64,000 bases of DNA, taken from positions 1-64,000 of the forward strand of contig CP064991.1 in NCBI GenBank assembly GCA_016699895.1, in the 5' to 3' direction. How positions within the stretch are numbered: position 1 is the stretch's first letter; every line of letters starts with the position of its first letter. This DNA comes from Candidatus Saccharibacteria bacterium. Its GTDB lineage: Bacteria; Patescibacteriota; Saccharimonadia; Saccharimonadales; Saccharimonadaceae. Positions 1 to 8,049 of this stretch are shown piece after piece. The notes under the pieces are model-generated. The model was not told the DNA's origin. It saw only the letters and a list, made by a program, of their open reading frames with translations, and did not search any database. A program made the position numbers and the translations under genes.

Positions 1-572
1 AGTAATCGTTCAAAGGACGGCGTCGAAAGCCGCTGGCTATGTATGTTCATCTCATCCAACGTTCGCGCGATGAAAAAGGTTAGCCCCTGCACCACCGCCA
101 TCTCGCGGTCATGTTCCGCCGTACTCATTTCAACGATCGATAGTTCTAGTTTCTCTGCAAAATCTTTTATTTTCGCATAAGGCTCGGCGGCAGATACCTC
201 TGGACACATTACCATCGTCATCCCCTGGAGCGAGTGACTCGCTGATTCAGGACCAAATAACGGATGTGTCGCCACGAGCGGCTGTTCCGGTAGATAGTGA
301 CGAATTAGTTCAATGGGACGTTCTTTGACCGAGCAAACATCAACCAGTACGCTGGTTGGCGGAATTACTGTAGCCAGACGCTCTAGCGTCTCAGTATAGG
401 CATCCAGCGGCACCGACAGCACAACGTAGTCGCAAGCCGCCACCTCATCAAAATCCGCCCGCCACGTCGTCGGTCGTTCACGTCGATCGTAGACCTTCAC
501 GACACTATGCGAACTCAATTTTTCAGCCAAAAACTTGCCGAAGCTACCAAATCCAATTATCCCGATTGTCAT
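1..572 (-). CDS. tyrA: Prephenate/arogenate dehydrogenase (TyrA), C-terminus cut by window edge
   Basis: The first 190 codons are present and the gene runs off the left edge. TyrA-family enzymes oxidatively decarboxylate prephenate or arogenate with NAD(P) on the way to tyrosine. The N-terminus shows a Rossmann nucleotide-binding loop GFGSFG (residues 7-12) followed by an acidic residue after the second strand (VYDRR, about 28-31), and the family hallmark HPLFGPES at about 103-110. The ATG is preceded by the histidine phosphatase gene, whose TGA stop overlaps it (ATGA), so the two are co-transcribed. A tyrosine-branch enzyme is unexpected in a genome type that usually lacks amino-acid synthesis. 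It could serve another 2-hydroxy/keto acid. Confidence 0.85.
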   Translation of the reverse strand, partial: MTIGIIGFGSFGKFLAEKLSSHSVVKVYDRRERPTTWRADFDEVAACDYVVLSVPLDAYTETLERLATVIPPTSVLVDVCSVKERPIELIRHYLPEQPLVATHPLFGPESASHSLQGMTMVMCPEVSAAEPYAKIKDFAEKLELSIVEMSTAEHDREMAVVQGLTFFIARTLDEMNIHSQRLSTPSFERL

Positions 573-1108
573 AGTCTGGTTATTATCTCATATTTCCAGC
601 CGGGCTGCCATTGCCATGGTGCAGTGACGGCATCATATATCGGCACATGATTTATTGCATGTTCGAGTCCGTACTGTGTCGCGCGGTGGCCGATGATCAT
701 GATTGTTTTGTTGTCGTATTCACCCGCTATATCCTGTAGGAAATCAGCGATGCGTGCACAACATTGCTGAAAACTCTCGCCACCCGGAAATGGTACTGCC
801 ATACGATTTACCTTTTCTGGATTCACGATACTCGTCGGTTGCTGTGTCATCTCGCCGTAGTCACACTCACGCAGCCGCTCATCTCGGATAATTGGATAGG
901 TGTCGCCGAATGCTAATTGAGCCGTTTCATATGACCGACGCAAGTCAGAGCAAAATATCGCATCAAATTTCCGGCCCGCATATCGTTCACCTAACTCTTT
1001 CGACTGTTTGAGCCCGAGCTCAGACAGTTCGACATCATTGTGCCCACTCGCTAGTCCCGCTTCATTATCTAGGCTCGTGGAATGTGCTTCGAAAATAATA
1101 GTTACCAT
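569..1108 (-). CDS. Histidine phosphatase family protein with altered RHG motif
   Basis: A 179-residue protein of the phosphoglycerate-mutase-like histidine phosphatase family. These enzymes transfer phosphate through an N-terminal catalytic His. The N-terminal motif is FEAHSTS (residues 6-12) rather than the usual RHGET, so the phosphate-binding Arg before the catalytic His is replaced while the His is kept. A second conserved His lies in GHRAT (about 140). LSELGLKQ and SDLRRSYETA match the family's following blocks. The stop overlaps the tyrA start, and glyS lies 18 nt upstream on the same strand. Substrate unknown; reduced or altered activity is possible. Confidence 0.8.
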   Translation of the reverse strand: MVTIIFEAHSTSLDNEAGLASGHNDVELSELGLKQSKELGERYAGRKFDAIFCSDLRRSYETAQLAFGDTYPIIRDERLRECDYGEMTQQPTSIVNPEKVNRMAVPFPGGESFQQCCARIADFLQDIAGEYDNKTIMIIGHRATQYGLEHAINHVPIYDAVTAPWQWQPGWKYEIITRL

Positions 1109-1126
1109 TTAGATTTTTCTATACTC

Positions 1127-2452
1127 CTATAGCTCGTCTACATCCACACGACGCTGCTCGGTCGTATCGCGGTCGCGGACGGTCACCGTGCCGTCTTCGA
1201 GCGTGTCAAAGTCAATCACGATACAGTGCGGCGTGCCAATTTCGTCCTGGCGGCGATAGCGTTTGCCGATATTGCCATTATCGTCCCAGGTGACGTTGCC
1301 ATATTTCACCTTTAGCGTCCGATAAACTTCGCGAGCTTTCTCGACCAGTTCGGGTTTGTTTTTCAGTAGTGGTGATACGCAGAATTTATATGGAGCTAGA
1401 TGTTCTGGCAGTGCCAAATAGACACGTTTTTCGCCGTTTTGCTCGTCTTCGCGGTAGCTGCTACATAGGACTGCCATCAATGCTCGCTCAACGCCAAAAC
1501 TTGGCTCGATAACATGTGGTACAAACTTTTCACTGGTGCCTTTGACGGTATATTCCATCGATTTGCCAGCAACGCGCTGAATATTACCGAGGTCAAAGTC
1601 AGTGCGATACGCGATACCCATCAACTCCGAGCGGCCAATTGGATAATCAAATTCGATGTCAATCGTTCGTTTCGAGTAATGCGCACGGTCTTCGGCTGGA
1701 ACTTCTAATTCGTGAACTGAATCAGCCGGCAACCCCAAAGCATCGAGATAACGATGGGTCGCGGCGAGCAACATCTCAAACGCTTCTGCCCATGTATCAG
1801 GATGGACAAAATATTCGATTTCCATCTGTTCAAACTCGCGACTACGAAATACAAAATCGCGTGGGCTAATTTCGTTACGAAAGGCCTTGCCCTGCTGCGC
1901 CAGACCAAATGGTAAATCAGGATAAAAGCTATCAACAACATTTTTGAAATTCGTAAAAATGCCCTGAGCAGTCTCTGGGCGGAGATAGCTAATTGATTGC
2001 TCATCCTCTGTCGCGCCAACGTGTGTTTTGAACATCATATTAAACGTTCGAGATCCCGACAGCGGATTACCATCGGGACTCTTGATCCCCTTTTCGCTAA
2101 TTGCTGCGTCCATCTGCTCCATGGTCATGCCGTCTGGATTGACACCATTATCTTTTAAAATGTGGTCCGTGCGATAACGACGATGATTCACTGTATCTTC
2201 ACATAGCGGATCGACAAAAGTATCGACGTGGCCACTGGATTGCCAGACTTTTTGATTCATCAAAATCGCTGCGTCAACGCCATACATATCATCCCGCTCA
2301 TCGACAAACATCCTCCACCAGAGTTGCATAATGTTGCGTTTTAAGGCTACGCCCAATGGACCATAGTCCCAGGTGCCAGACAACCCACCGTACACTTCTG
2401 AACCCTGATAAATAAATCCACGCCGTTTTGCTAGACTAACAATCTCTTCCAT
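1127..2452 (-). CDS. glyS: Glycyl-tRNA synthetase, dimeric (alpha2) class II type
   Basis: Charges tRNA-Gly with glycine in the cytoplasm. The 441-residue protein is the single-chain GlyQS/eukaryote-like form, not the two-subunit alpha2beta2 form. N-terminal RRGFIYQGSEVYGG, a motif 2 region RNEISPRDFVFRSREFEQ (about 192-210) and motif 3 PSFGVERALMAV (about 318-330) are visible, followed by the C-terminal anticodon-binding domain. A TATACT -10 box (2460-2465, minus strand) ends 7 nt before the ATG, so the mRNA should be leaderless. It is followed by the phosphatase and tyrA genes. Confidence 0.96.
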   Translation of the reverse strand: MEEIVSLAKRRGFIYQGSEVYGGLSGTWDYGPLGVALKRNIMQLWWRMFVDERDDMYGVDAAILMNQKVWQSSGHVDTFVDPLCEDTVNHRRYRTDHILKDNGVNPDGMTMEQMDAAISEKGIKSPDGNPLSGSRTFNMMFKTHVGATEDEQSISYLRPETAQGIFTNFKNVVDSFYPDLPFGLAQQGKAFRNEISPRDFVFRSREFEQMEIEYFVHPDTWAEAFEMLLAATHRYLDALGLPADSVHELEVPAEDRAHYSKRTIDIEFDYPIGRSELMGIAYRTDFDLGNIQRVAGKSMEYTVKGTSEKFVPHVIEPSFGVERALMAVLCSSYREDEQNGEKRVYLALPEHLAPYKFCVSPLLKNKPELVEKAREVYRTLKVKYGNVTWDDNGNIGKRYRRQDEIGTPHCIVIDFDTLEDGTVTVRDRDTTEQRRVDVDEL

Positions 2453-2474
2453 ATCTGATAGTATACACTATAAA

Positions 2475-3164
2475 TTAGATTTTTGCGACCGCTCGCGCCA
2501 AAACCAATCCGTCATCAATCAAATCATCGATTCCCTGAATTCGACTGACGATTTGTGGGTCATTAGCACCCAGTAGACGCAAAATTTTCAGGCTATCCGA
2601 TCCGTAGCGACCAGATTCGTTAAACACAAACACTTGATCGACCTGATTGAAATTATATCTGGCGTCCTCGACTAGTTTCATGCCGCTCGCATCAGTTGCC
2701 GTATTTAGCTCATTGCCGAGCAGTTTCGCCAGTCGCAAATAAAACCATGTCTCCGTAATGGTCAAGTTGACGCTGAGGTTATTTAGCGCGGAAAATGTCG
2801 CCTCGAGCAAATGATAAAACTCTGGCTCATCGATCGTTTCGGCAGCTCTCGCGGTTTGTTTGATGGCTTCGTAGCCAAATTGTAATCGATTGTAATCAGA
2901 CATGATCTGATCAAAGAACATACCGAGGCGTGCGCCAGTCAACGTCCATAGATCGCTGGTTGATTTCGCACCACGCGTCAGCACCAAATCGCAGACCGCG
3001 AACAATTCGATACCACCCGCCAGCCGGGATTTTTCACGACGTACTCCCCGCGCCATGACCGATAATCGACCGCTGTCAGGCGTAATAATCTGGATGATCC
3101 GATCGGCTTCGCCGTAATTAGTGCGGCGCAGCACAATAGCCTTGGTGCGAATTGTCTGGCTCAT
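2475..3164 (-). CDS. recO: DNA repair protein RecO
   Basis: RecO loads RecA on SSB-coated single-stranded DNA in the RecFOR pathway. The start chosen is the ATG at 3164 (MSQTIRTKAIVLRR), which overlaps the upstream receiver-domain gene by ATGA and has a GGAGAGA Shine-Dalgarno. The longer reading frame begins inside that gene. The N-terminal OB fold (TKAIVLRRTNYGEADRII, GRLSVMARGVRR) and the helical middle are typical. The C-terminal zinc cysteines of many RecO proteins are not seen. At 229 residues it is close to family length. Confidence 0.9.
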   Translation of the reverse strand: MSQTIRTKAIVLRRTNYGEADRIIQIITPDSGRLSVMARGVRREKSRLAGGIELFAVCDLVLTRGAKSTSDLWTLTGARLGMFFDQIMSDYNRLQFGYEAIKQTARAAETIDEPEFYHLLEATFSALNNLSVNLTITETWFYLRLAKLLGNELNTATDASGMKLVEDARYNFNQVDQVFVFNESGRYGSDSLKILRLLGANDPQIVSRIQGIDDLIDDGLVLARAVAKI

Positions 3165-3550
3165 AATGTCTCTCCTCTGGCCTGTATCGCGTCGGCCACA
3201 CAATGTGCCAAAGTTTCTGGCGTGATTTCCGCCTTGTCGAGCACCGCCAACACGCCTAATCGCTTGACATCACCAGGATCAATCTGTTTTGCGAGCGCCG
3301 ATAGAATGACCACTGGAATATCCCTCGTGTCGAGATAGCTCTGCATTTCTTGCAACAAGGCGAACACATTACGTGCGCCCAGCACAACATCGGCTAGAAT
3401 GAGATCAGGATGGTGCTGATCAATCAGATCGAAAACTTGATCTGGGTCTGGTGTTTTAATGACTGAATAATCGGCCAGACTAGCTATGAGGCTATCACCG
3501 AACCAGGCGTCATCGTCGATGAGCAGAATTGTCGGTTTTGAATCTGGCAT
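3161..3550 (-). CDS. Stand-alone response regulator receiver domain
   Basis: A 129-residue CheY-like receiver with no output domain. The acidic pocket is IDDD (11-14), the phosphoacceptor is Asp54 in LILADVVLG, the switch Ser is in VILSAL (about 84) and the conserved Lys is Lys106 in VLDKAE. It sits directly behind the histidine kinase gene (1-nt gap), so it is the likely partner. It presumably acts by protein contact, since there is no DNA-binding domain. It overlaps recO by 4 nt, so the kinase, regulator and recO form one transcript. Confidence 0.88.
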   Translation of the reverse strand: MPDSKPTILLIDDDAWFGDSLIASLADYSVIKTPDPDQVFDLIDQHHPDLILADVVLGARNVFALLQEMQSYLDTRDIPVVILSALAKQIDPGDVKRLGVLAVLDKAEITPETLAHCVADAIQARGETL

Positions 3551-3551
3551 A

Positions 3552-4247
3552 TCACACCTCCAGCAAGCTTAGTTGTCGACTGAGCGGTACATGCGCCGAA
3601 AACGTCATGCCGCCACTGTAATGTCGCTCGATAGACAAACGACCATCCATCGCGGTCAAGAATTGACTAGCAATAAAGAGTCCCAACCCCGACGATAGCG
3701 GCCGTGCAGAAATCGGCAATGCTCGTTTGCCAATTGATTCTTTGAGTGCCCGAAAATCTGATAGATCAATTGTCGAGCCAAAATCTCGAACTGATACAAC
3801 CGCCTCGCCACCGTGTAATCGACTAGCTACCTCAACTCTAGCGCCAGCTGGATTGTGCTGGATCGCGTTGTCGATCATCCCTGTTAACAACGAATTTAAT
3901 AGGTCCCGATTCCCCACCGCTACTAATGGCTGGCGCGTCAAACGTAGTTTCAGGTTCTGCTCATGCGCCTGTGCTAGCGGTGACAATTCATCAACCACCG
4001 ACATGCACAAATTGTTCATCTGGACCGGCTCAAACTCGAACAAAGCATCTTCAAGCCGCGCTGTTTTTGTTAATGAATCGACGAGGCGCAGTGATCGCTC
4101 CGAAGTAAACCGGAGACGCTTGATAATTTCTGACTGTTCGGATATGTCATCCGATCGCTCCAAGGCTAGCGTCAATTGACGCAACAATACCAATGGCGTC
4201 TTTAGCTCATGCGCCACGGCGACTGCACTACCCTCCAGCTCGCTCAT
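3552..4247 (-). CDS. Short cytosolic sensor histidine kinase
   Basis: A 231-residue kinase made only of a dimerisation/phosphoacceptor helix and a catalytic ATPase domain. H-box AVAHELKTPL (His13), N-box MIDNAIQHNPAG (Asn127), a degenerate G1 VRDFGST (155) and G2 SSGLGLFIASQFL (from about 186) are visible. No transmembrane segment, PAS or HAMP domain is present, so any sensing must be cytosolic or through a partner. The TATACT -10 box (4254-4259, minus) places the transcription start on the ATG itself. First gene of a kinase-receiver-recO transcript. Confidence 0.9.
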   Translation of the reverse strand: MSELEGSAVAVAHELKTPLVLLRQLTLALERSDDISEQSEIIKRLRFTSERSLRLVDSLTKTARLEDALFEFEPVQMNNLCMSVVDELSPLAQAHEQNLKLRLTRQPLVAVGNRDLLNSLLTGMIDNAIQHNPAGARVEVASRLHGGEAVVSVRDFGSTIDLSDFRALKESIGKRALPISARPLSSGLGLFIASQFLTAMDGRLSIERHYSGGMTFSAHVPLSRQLSLLEV

Positions 4248-4296
4248 ACAAATAGTATAGCAAATTTTTTCGATTTGATGTCGCTGATGCTTTTTC

Positions 4297-4986
4297 TCAG
4301 GATTCGTATTTTAGAGAGTTCAAGACCGTATCAAAATCAGTCATGAAATCTTGGCTATCGACATATAGTCGCAACGTTTTATCGCGAATTTTGAAGATAA
4401 CAACTGAACCATTGATTGTATCATCAAACTGACCATCGATTCGCATACCTTCGTAGCCGCTAAAGCTATCAGTTTTACCGACGGTGATGGTTTCAGCCTT
4501 GATTGAACCTTTTTTTATGTCGCCGTTATAGGTCTGCAAAATTGAGGCGTACGACTTGTTATCGATCGTCAAACGCAGTGCGTAGACCGTTTTAGCATTA
4601 ACAGTTGGTACTGATTTTGGATTAAAGTACACCGCTAGATCACTGCCGCCTGCACCACTTTTGTCGATATAGGCTGCCCACGTTTTAGGGTAGTTAAAGG
4701 TCACCGAGCCAGAGTCCGATGGGCCTTCGTAGGTCAAATTAGGTTTTTTGTATTCCTCGGTAAATTCGGCGTCGTCGGTTTCTTTCTGCTCGGCTTTGGC
4801 CGCCTTGACCGCCACCGCTACTTTGTCATCTACGTTGTCACGGTAATCCACCATCTGCATATAAGCCCAGCCAAAACCAACGCCGAGACCCACCGCTAGC
4901 ACCACAAAAATAATCGTGGTGATGAGAAAAGGATTCGCCTCACCTCTCTCGTCAGATTGTTTCCTATTAAACGTTAGCGTTATCAT
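4297..4986 (-). CDS. Membrane-anchored hypothetical protein
   Basis: 229 residues with a short polar N-terminus, one transmembrane helix (about 22-44, rich in Val/Gly/Leu), a charged Lys/Glu linker (about 58-80) and an extracellular domain of about 140 residues. The domain carries a TFNYPKTWAAYI segment and ends in LNSLKYES, which resembles PsbP-like lipoproteins. This single-anchor layout is frequent in Saccharibacteria. The enzyme or binding role is unknown. It stands between two oppositely spaced operons on the same strand. Confidence 0.7.
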   Translation of the reverse strand: MITLTFNRKQSDERGEANPFLITTIIFVVLAVGLGVGFGWAYMQMVDYRDNVDDKVAVAVKAAKAEQKETDDAEFTEEYKKPNLTYEGPSDSGSVTFNYPKTWAAYIDKSGAGGSDLAVYFNPKSVPTVNAKTVYALRLTIDNKSYASILQTYNGDIKKGSIKAETITVGKTDSFSGYEGMRIDGQFDDTINGSVVIFKIRDKTLRLYVDSQDFMTDFDTVLNSLKYES

Positions 4987-5021
4987 AAAACAAGTCTACC
5001 ACAAGCCAGCCACCCTTGCAA

Positions 5022-5531
5022 TCAGAATTCGTACAGATTCATACCGCCCGAGGTGTGCACCACCGTTTCCCCTGGTATAGCAAAGCCAAAACAGACCACT
5101 CTCAGCTTTTTGCACTGCAAATGCGGTTTCTGACTCAATAAATAAGGTTTGATTCGTCGCATCACGCCAGACGTCTGGAACATATAGATAACTGTCGTAT
5201 CAATCGGTAAATCAGATCGGAAAAAATCCGTCGTCCTAATAGAAAAGCGGCCCTTGAACCGACGAAGGACCAGTCGCGACCACAAGGCCAAGCCCGGATT
5301 TATCTCATAACCAACCGCGTATTTCGCACCGCGTTCTAGCGCCAGCGCTAGCACTGCGCCGTTGCCGGAGCCCAGATCAACGATTACATCATTTTTGCCG
5401 AGACGAGACAAGGTTAACGCCTGCTCGATCCACGCCCGCCGAGTTGGCACGAACGGCGCGCCGCCAAATAGTACGCCAATACCGATCGCCACAATGATCA
5501 GTATTCCGAGCGTTAGCCACACTAACATCAT
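5022..5531 (-). CDS. Membrane-anchored class I SAM-dependent methyltransferase-like protein
   Basis: An N-terminal hydrophobic helix (about residues 2-25) precedes a compact Rossmann methyltransferase fold. Motif I is VIVDLGSGNGAVL, followed by the acidic residue of motif II in VGYEINPG. DTTVIYMF occupies the motif IV position. The start at 5531 (ATGATG) is 4 nt behind the xseB stop; the longer frame starting at 5567 lies within xseB. At about 169 residues it is short for the family. The substrate is unknown. Confidence 0.75.
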   Translation of the reverse strand: MMLVWLTLGILIIVAIGIGVLFGGAPFVPTRRAWIEQALTLSRLGKNDVIVDLGSGNGAVLALALERGAKYAVGYEINPGLALWSRLVLRRFKGRFSIRTTDFFRSDLPIDTTVIYMFQTSGVMRRIKPYLLSQKPHLQCKKLRVVCFGFAIPGETVVHTSGGMNLYEF

Positions 5532-5535
5532 TTTG

Positions 5536-5757
5536 CTATTCTTTCGACTGCGACACCTTGGCGGCAAAGTCAGCTTTGACGATCTCGATTTTATTTTTGG
5601 CGGTCGCGAGTTGTTGTTTGATAGTTTCGGCTAATTTCGAGCCTTCTTCGAATTTGCTAATCGCCTGATCGATATCTAGATCATCCTGATTAAACCACTC
5701 GACAATGGTTTCAAACTCGTCTAATAATTGTCGTAAATTCTTACTTTGCTCTGGCAT
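5536..5757 (-). CDS. xseB: Exodeoxyribonuclease VII small subunit
   Basis: 73 residues forming two predicted helices, with the family pattern LDEFETIVEWF and ISKFEEGSKLAETIKQQL. It binds the large subunit to form the single-strand-specific exonuclease VII. It overlaps the end of xseA by 17 nt, which fits fixed-ratio translation of the two subunits. Confidence 0.93.
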   Translation of the reverse strand: MPEQSKNLRQLLDEFETIVEWFNQDDLDIDQAISKFEEGSKLAETIKQQLATAKNKIEIVKADFAAKVSQSKE

Positions 5758-6880
5758 CTTTTACCTCCGTTTCGATTATAAAGTGCGCCGTTTCAATCGT
5801 CAAATTGTCGCCGGTGAGCGGTCTCGATTTCACTATGCTGCCCATGTGGTCTCGCACTAACGCATAGCCTCGTTTTAGCACTGCCCGTGGATCAAGCTGC
5901 CGCATGACTTGACGCATAGTGTCATATCGTCTCGTTAAATCATCGATTTGTCGCTCTATGGTTTCGAATAGGCCTTTCTCGCGCTCGTTCACCTCGTCGG
6001 CTAGATCAGTGGTCGTATGATCCATCTGCGATAGAACTTGTTTCAAAGAACTATCGATCCTCTCCACAATTTCTCGGTGTGATGGCACGATCAGCTGCGC
6101 CACGTTCGATGGCGTCGCCGCCCGCACGTCGGCCACCAGATCCGCCAATGTCACGTCAATCTCGTGACCGATCCCCGTTATCACTGGTACGCGTGAGCCG
6201 GCAATCGCCCGGACCAATGGTTCATCGTCAAATGCCACGAGGTCATCTCGTGATCCGCCACCACGCAAAATCGCAATGACCTCTGGCGGCGTCGCTAGCT
6301 CGTTAAAATAATTGAGGGCCGCAATGACTTGCTGCGGCGCATCGTCGCCTTGCACCTGAACATTAGCGACCTGCAGTGTTAAGCCCGAAAATCGCTCCCC
6401 GATAATTTTTGTAAAATCAATATAGCCGGCCGCACCAGTCGATGAAATCACGCCAATCACCTGCGGCATCTCAGGCAAGCGCCGTTTGCGCTCGGAGCTA
6501 AACAAGCCCTCCTGATCTAGCTTGGCACGTAGCAGCTCGAACGAACGCCTGATACTACCTTCACCCATCGGTCGAATCGTTTGTATCGTCAGACTAAACT
6601 TGCCCCAGCGCGTGATATTTGGTCGCGCAGTCACCACCACTTTCATACCATCCTCGATCGCCACTCGGAGACTAAACGTCGACATGAAACAGCCGAGCGT
6701 TGATTCTTCGTCCTTGATATCGAAAAAGACCCATTTGCCGTGATTGATCTTGAAGTTCGCCACCTCACCGACGACTGTGATATGCGGCGTCGCGGTTTCG
6801 AGCATCTGATTAAACAGCGCTACAGCATCCGAAACACCAAACACCGGGTCGGGCGAATCGTTATTTGCTAGCGCTGGCAA
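5741..6880 (-). CDS. xseA: Exodeoxyribonuclease VII large subunit
   Basis: Catalytic subunit of exonuclease VII, 379 residues. An N-terminal OB fold (HITVVGEVANFKINHGKWVFFDIKD) is followed by the nuclease core with VIGVISSTGAAGYIDF, AILRGGGSRDDLVAFDDE and VPVITGIGHEIDVTLADLVAD, then a coiled-coil arm and the C-terminal KRGYALV. The start appears to be TTG at 6880 with GAGG 7 nt upstream; it overlaps the preceding membrane-protein gene by 20 nt. No closer ATG exists before the OB fold. Confidence 0.95.
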   Translation of the reverse strand: MPALANNDSPDPVFGVSDAVALFNQMLETATPHITVVGEVANFKINHGKWVFFDIKDEESTLGCFMSTFSLRVAIEDGMKVVVTARPNITRWGKFSLTIQTIRPMGEGSIRRSFELLRAKLDQEGLFSSERKRRLPEMPQVIGVISSTGAAGYIDFTKIIGERFSGLTLQVANVQVQGDDAPQQVIAALNYFNELATPPEVIAILRGGGSRDDLVAFDDEPLVRAIAGSRVPVITGIGHEIDVTLADLVADVRAATPSNVAQLIVPSHREIVERIDSSLKQVLSQMDHTTTDLADEVNEREKGLFETIERQIDDLTRRYDTMRQVMRQLDPRAVLKRGYALVRDHMGSIVKSRPLTGDNLTIETAHFIIETEVKDARAK

Positions 6881-7967
6881 AATCTACCTCGTCGAGCTTC
6901 GGTTGACCGTATTTTTTCAGTGCATGTTGATACGCCATGAACCCAGTCAAGAGTGACCCAGCAATTAAGGTCGCCCTGGTCAACACTACGCCAGCAAAGG
7001 CCGCACTGGCGCTCATACCGCCAGCTGTCAAGACCGCCACCATGATCGCCTCATAGGCGCCGGCTCCACCTGGGGTCAGGACGAGGAAACCAGCCGCCGC
7101 TGCCGCACCATAAGCAATCAATAGAACTGATACGTTAAATGGAATATTGAGCGCCCAAAAGCTAATCATAAATAGCGACAAATCAATCAAATTGAATGCT
7201 ACCGCCCAGATAGTTGGTTTAATGAGCAACTTTTTGTCACGGCGCAAAATCATATAGTCATCGTGGAATTCGAGGAAAAACTTTTCGGTTTTCTCAATCG
7301 ATAACACCGAGTTACGTCGCTTAAAGGTTAGTTTGCCGATAATAGCGTTCACCGTTCGTGTCAGCCAATGAGCAAAGCTCTTCATCCGCTCTTCGCTGCC
7401 GACTAAATAGCTACCAAACACCACCAAAAATACTATCGACGTCAAAACCCCAGTCGATATCATCACCACCCAGTTGCTAGTGCGGTTTTCGAGCGTGGCA
7501 ACCACCAAGGCAATAGCCAGCAACAGCGCGAAAGTCCCGAGCTGCACCACGTAACGCATCAACTGCGCCATTGTCGCCTGCCCGGCGCTAACGCCCAATT
7601 TGCCGAGACGCCATACCATGTACGAAATACCAGACACGCCACCGCTCGGAAAAACGTGATTCACAAAATTTAGTTCTAGCGCCATACTAGTTGCCTCGAG
7701 CGCGCTGGTTTTGCGCAATTGCCCTCTGGCTCGCAGATAGGTGAAAAAGATCTCGGAATTGGTGTAATATGAGGCGAATTGTAGTGGTATTAGTAATAGT
7801 AATATCCAAATGTTGACCTGCCCGAGCAGCTTCCAGGCTTCGTAGAGCTGTTTGCGCGCCGCCACTAGTACAATGATTATGAGCAGGATGGTGATGATAT
7901 TCAGCCAAAATCGCCCACTAAAACGCTTCGCCTTTTTCCCTGTTCGTTCACCGAATTTTTCCGACAT
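6861..7967 (-). CDS. Flippase-like integral membrane protein (LPG synthase TM / YbhN family)
   Basis: 368 residues with about eight hydrophobic segments and a basic, cytosolic N-terminus (residues 1-20). The pattern SGGVSGISYMVWRLGKLG, GGAGAYEAIMVAVL and the final LLTGFMAYQ is that of the lysylphosphatidylglycerol-synthase transmembrane family, whose members flip or handle glycolipids. There is no soluble aminoacyl-transfer domain, so lysyl transfer is not expected. TATAAT (7977-7982, minus) is only 9 nt before the ATG, giving a 2-3 nt leader. It is divergent from the methyltransferase gene. Confidence 0.85.
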   Translation of the reverse strand: MSEKFGERTGKKAKRFSGRFWLNIITILLIIIVLVAARKQLYEAWKLLGQVNIWILLLLIPLQFASYYTNSEIFFTYLRARGQLRKTSALEATSMALELNFVNHVFPSGGVSGISYMVWRLGKLGVSAGQATMAQLMRYVVQLGTFALLLAIALVVATLENRTSNWVVMISTGVLTSIVFLVVFGSYLVGSEERMKSFAHWLTRTVNAIIGKLTFKRRNSVLSIEKTEKFFLEFHDDYMILRRDKKLLIKPTIWAVAFNLIDLSLFMISFWALNIPFNVSVLLIAYGAAAAAGFLVLTPGGAGAYEAIMVAVLTAGGMSASAAFAGVVLTRATLIAGSLLTGFMAYQHALKKYGQPKLDEVDFASASK

Positions 7968-8049
7968 TATTCACCCATTATACAGTAAAGCTTATAACTA
8001 GGAAAAATATTGCCTCATTACTCGCCCTGTGAGATGTTACAATAGAGGT

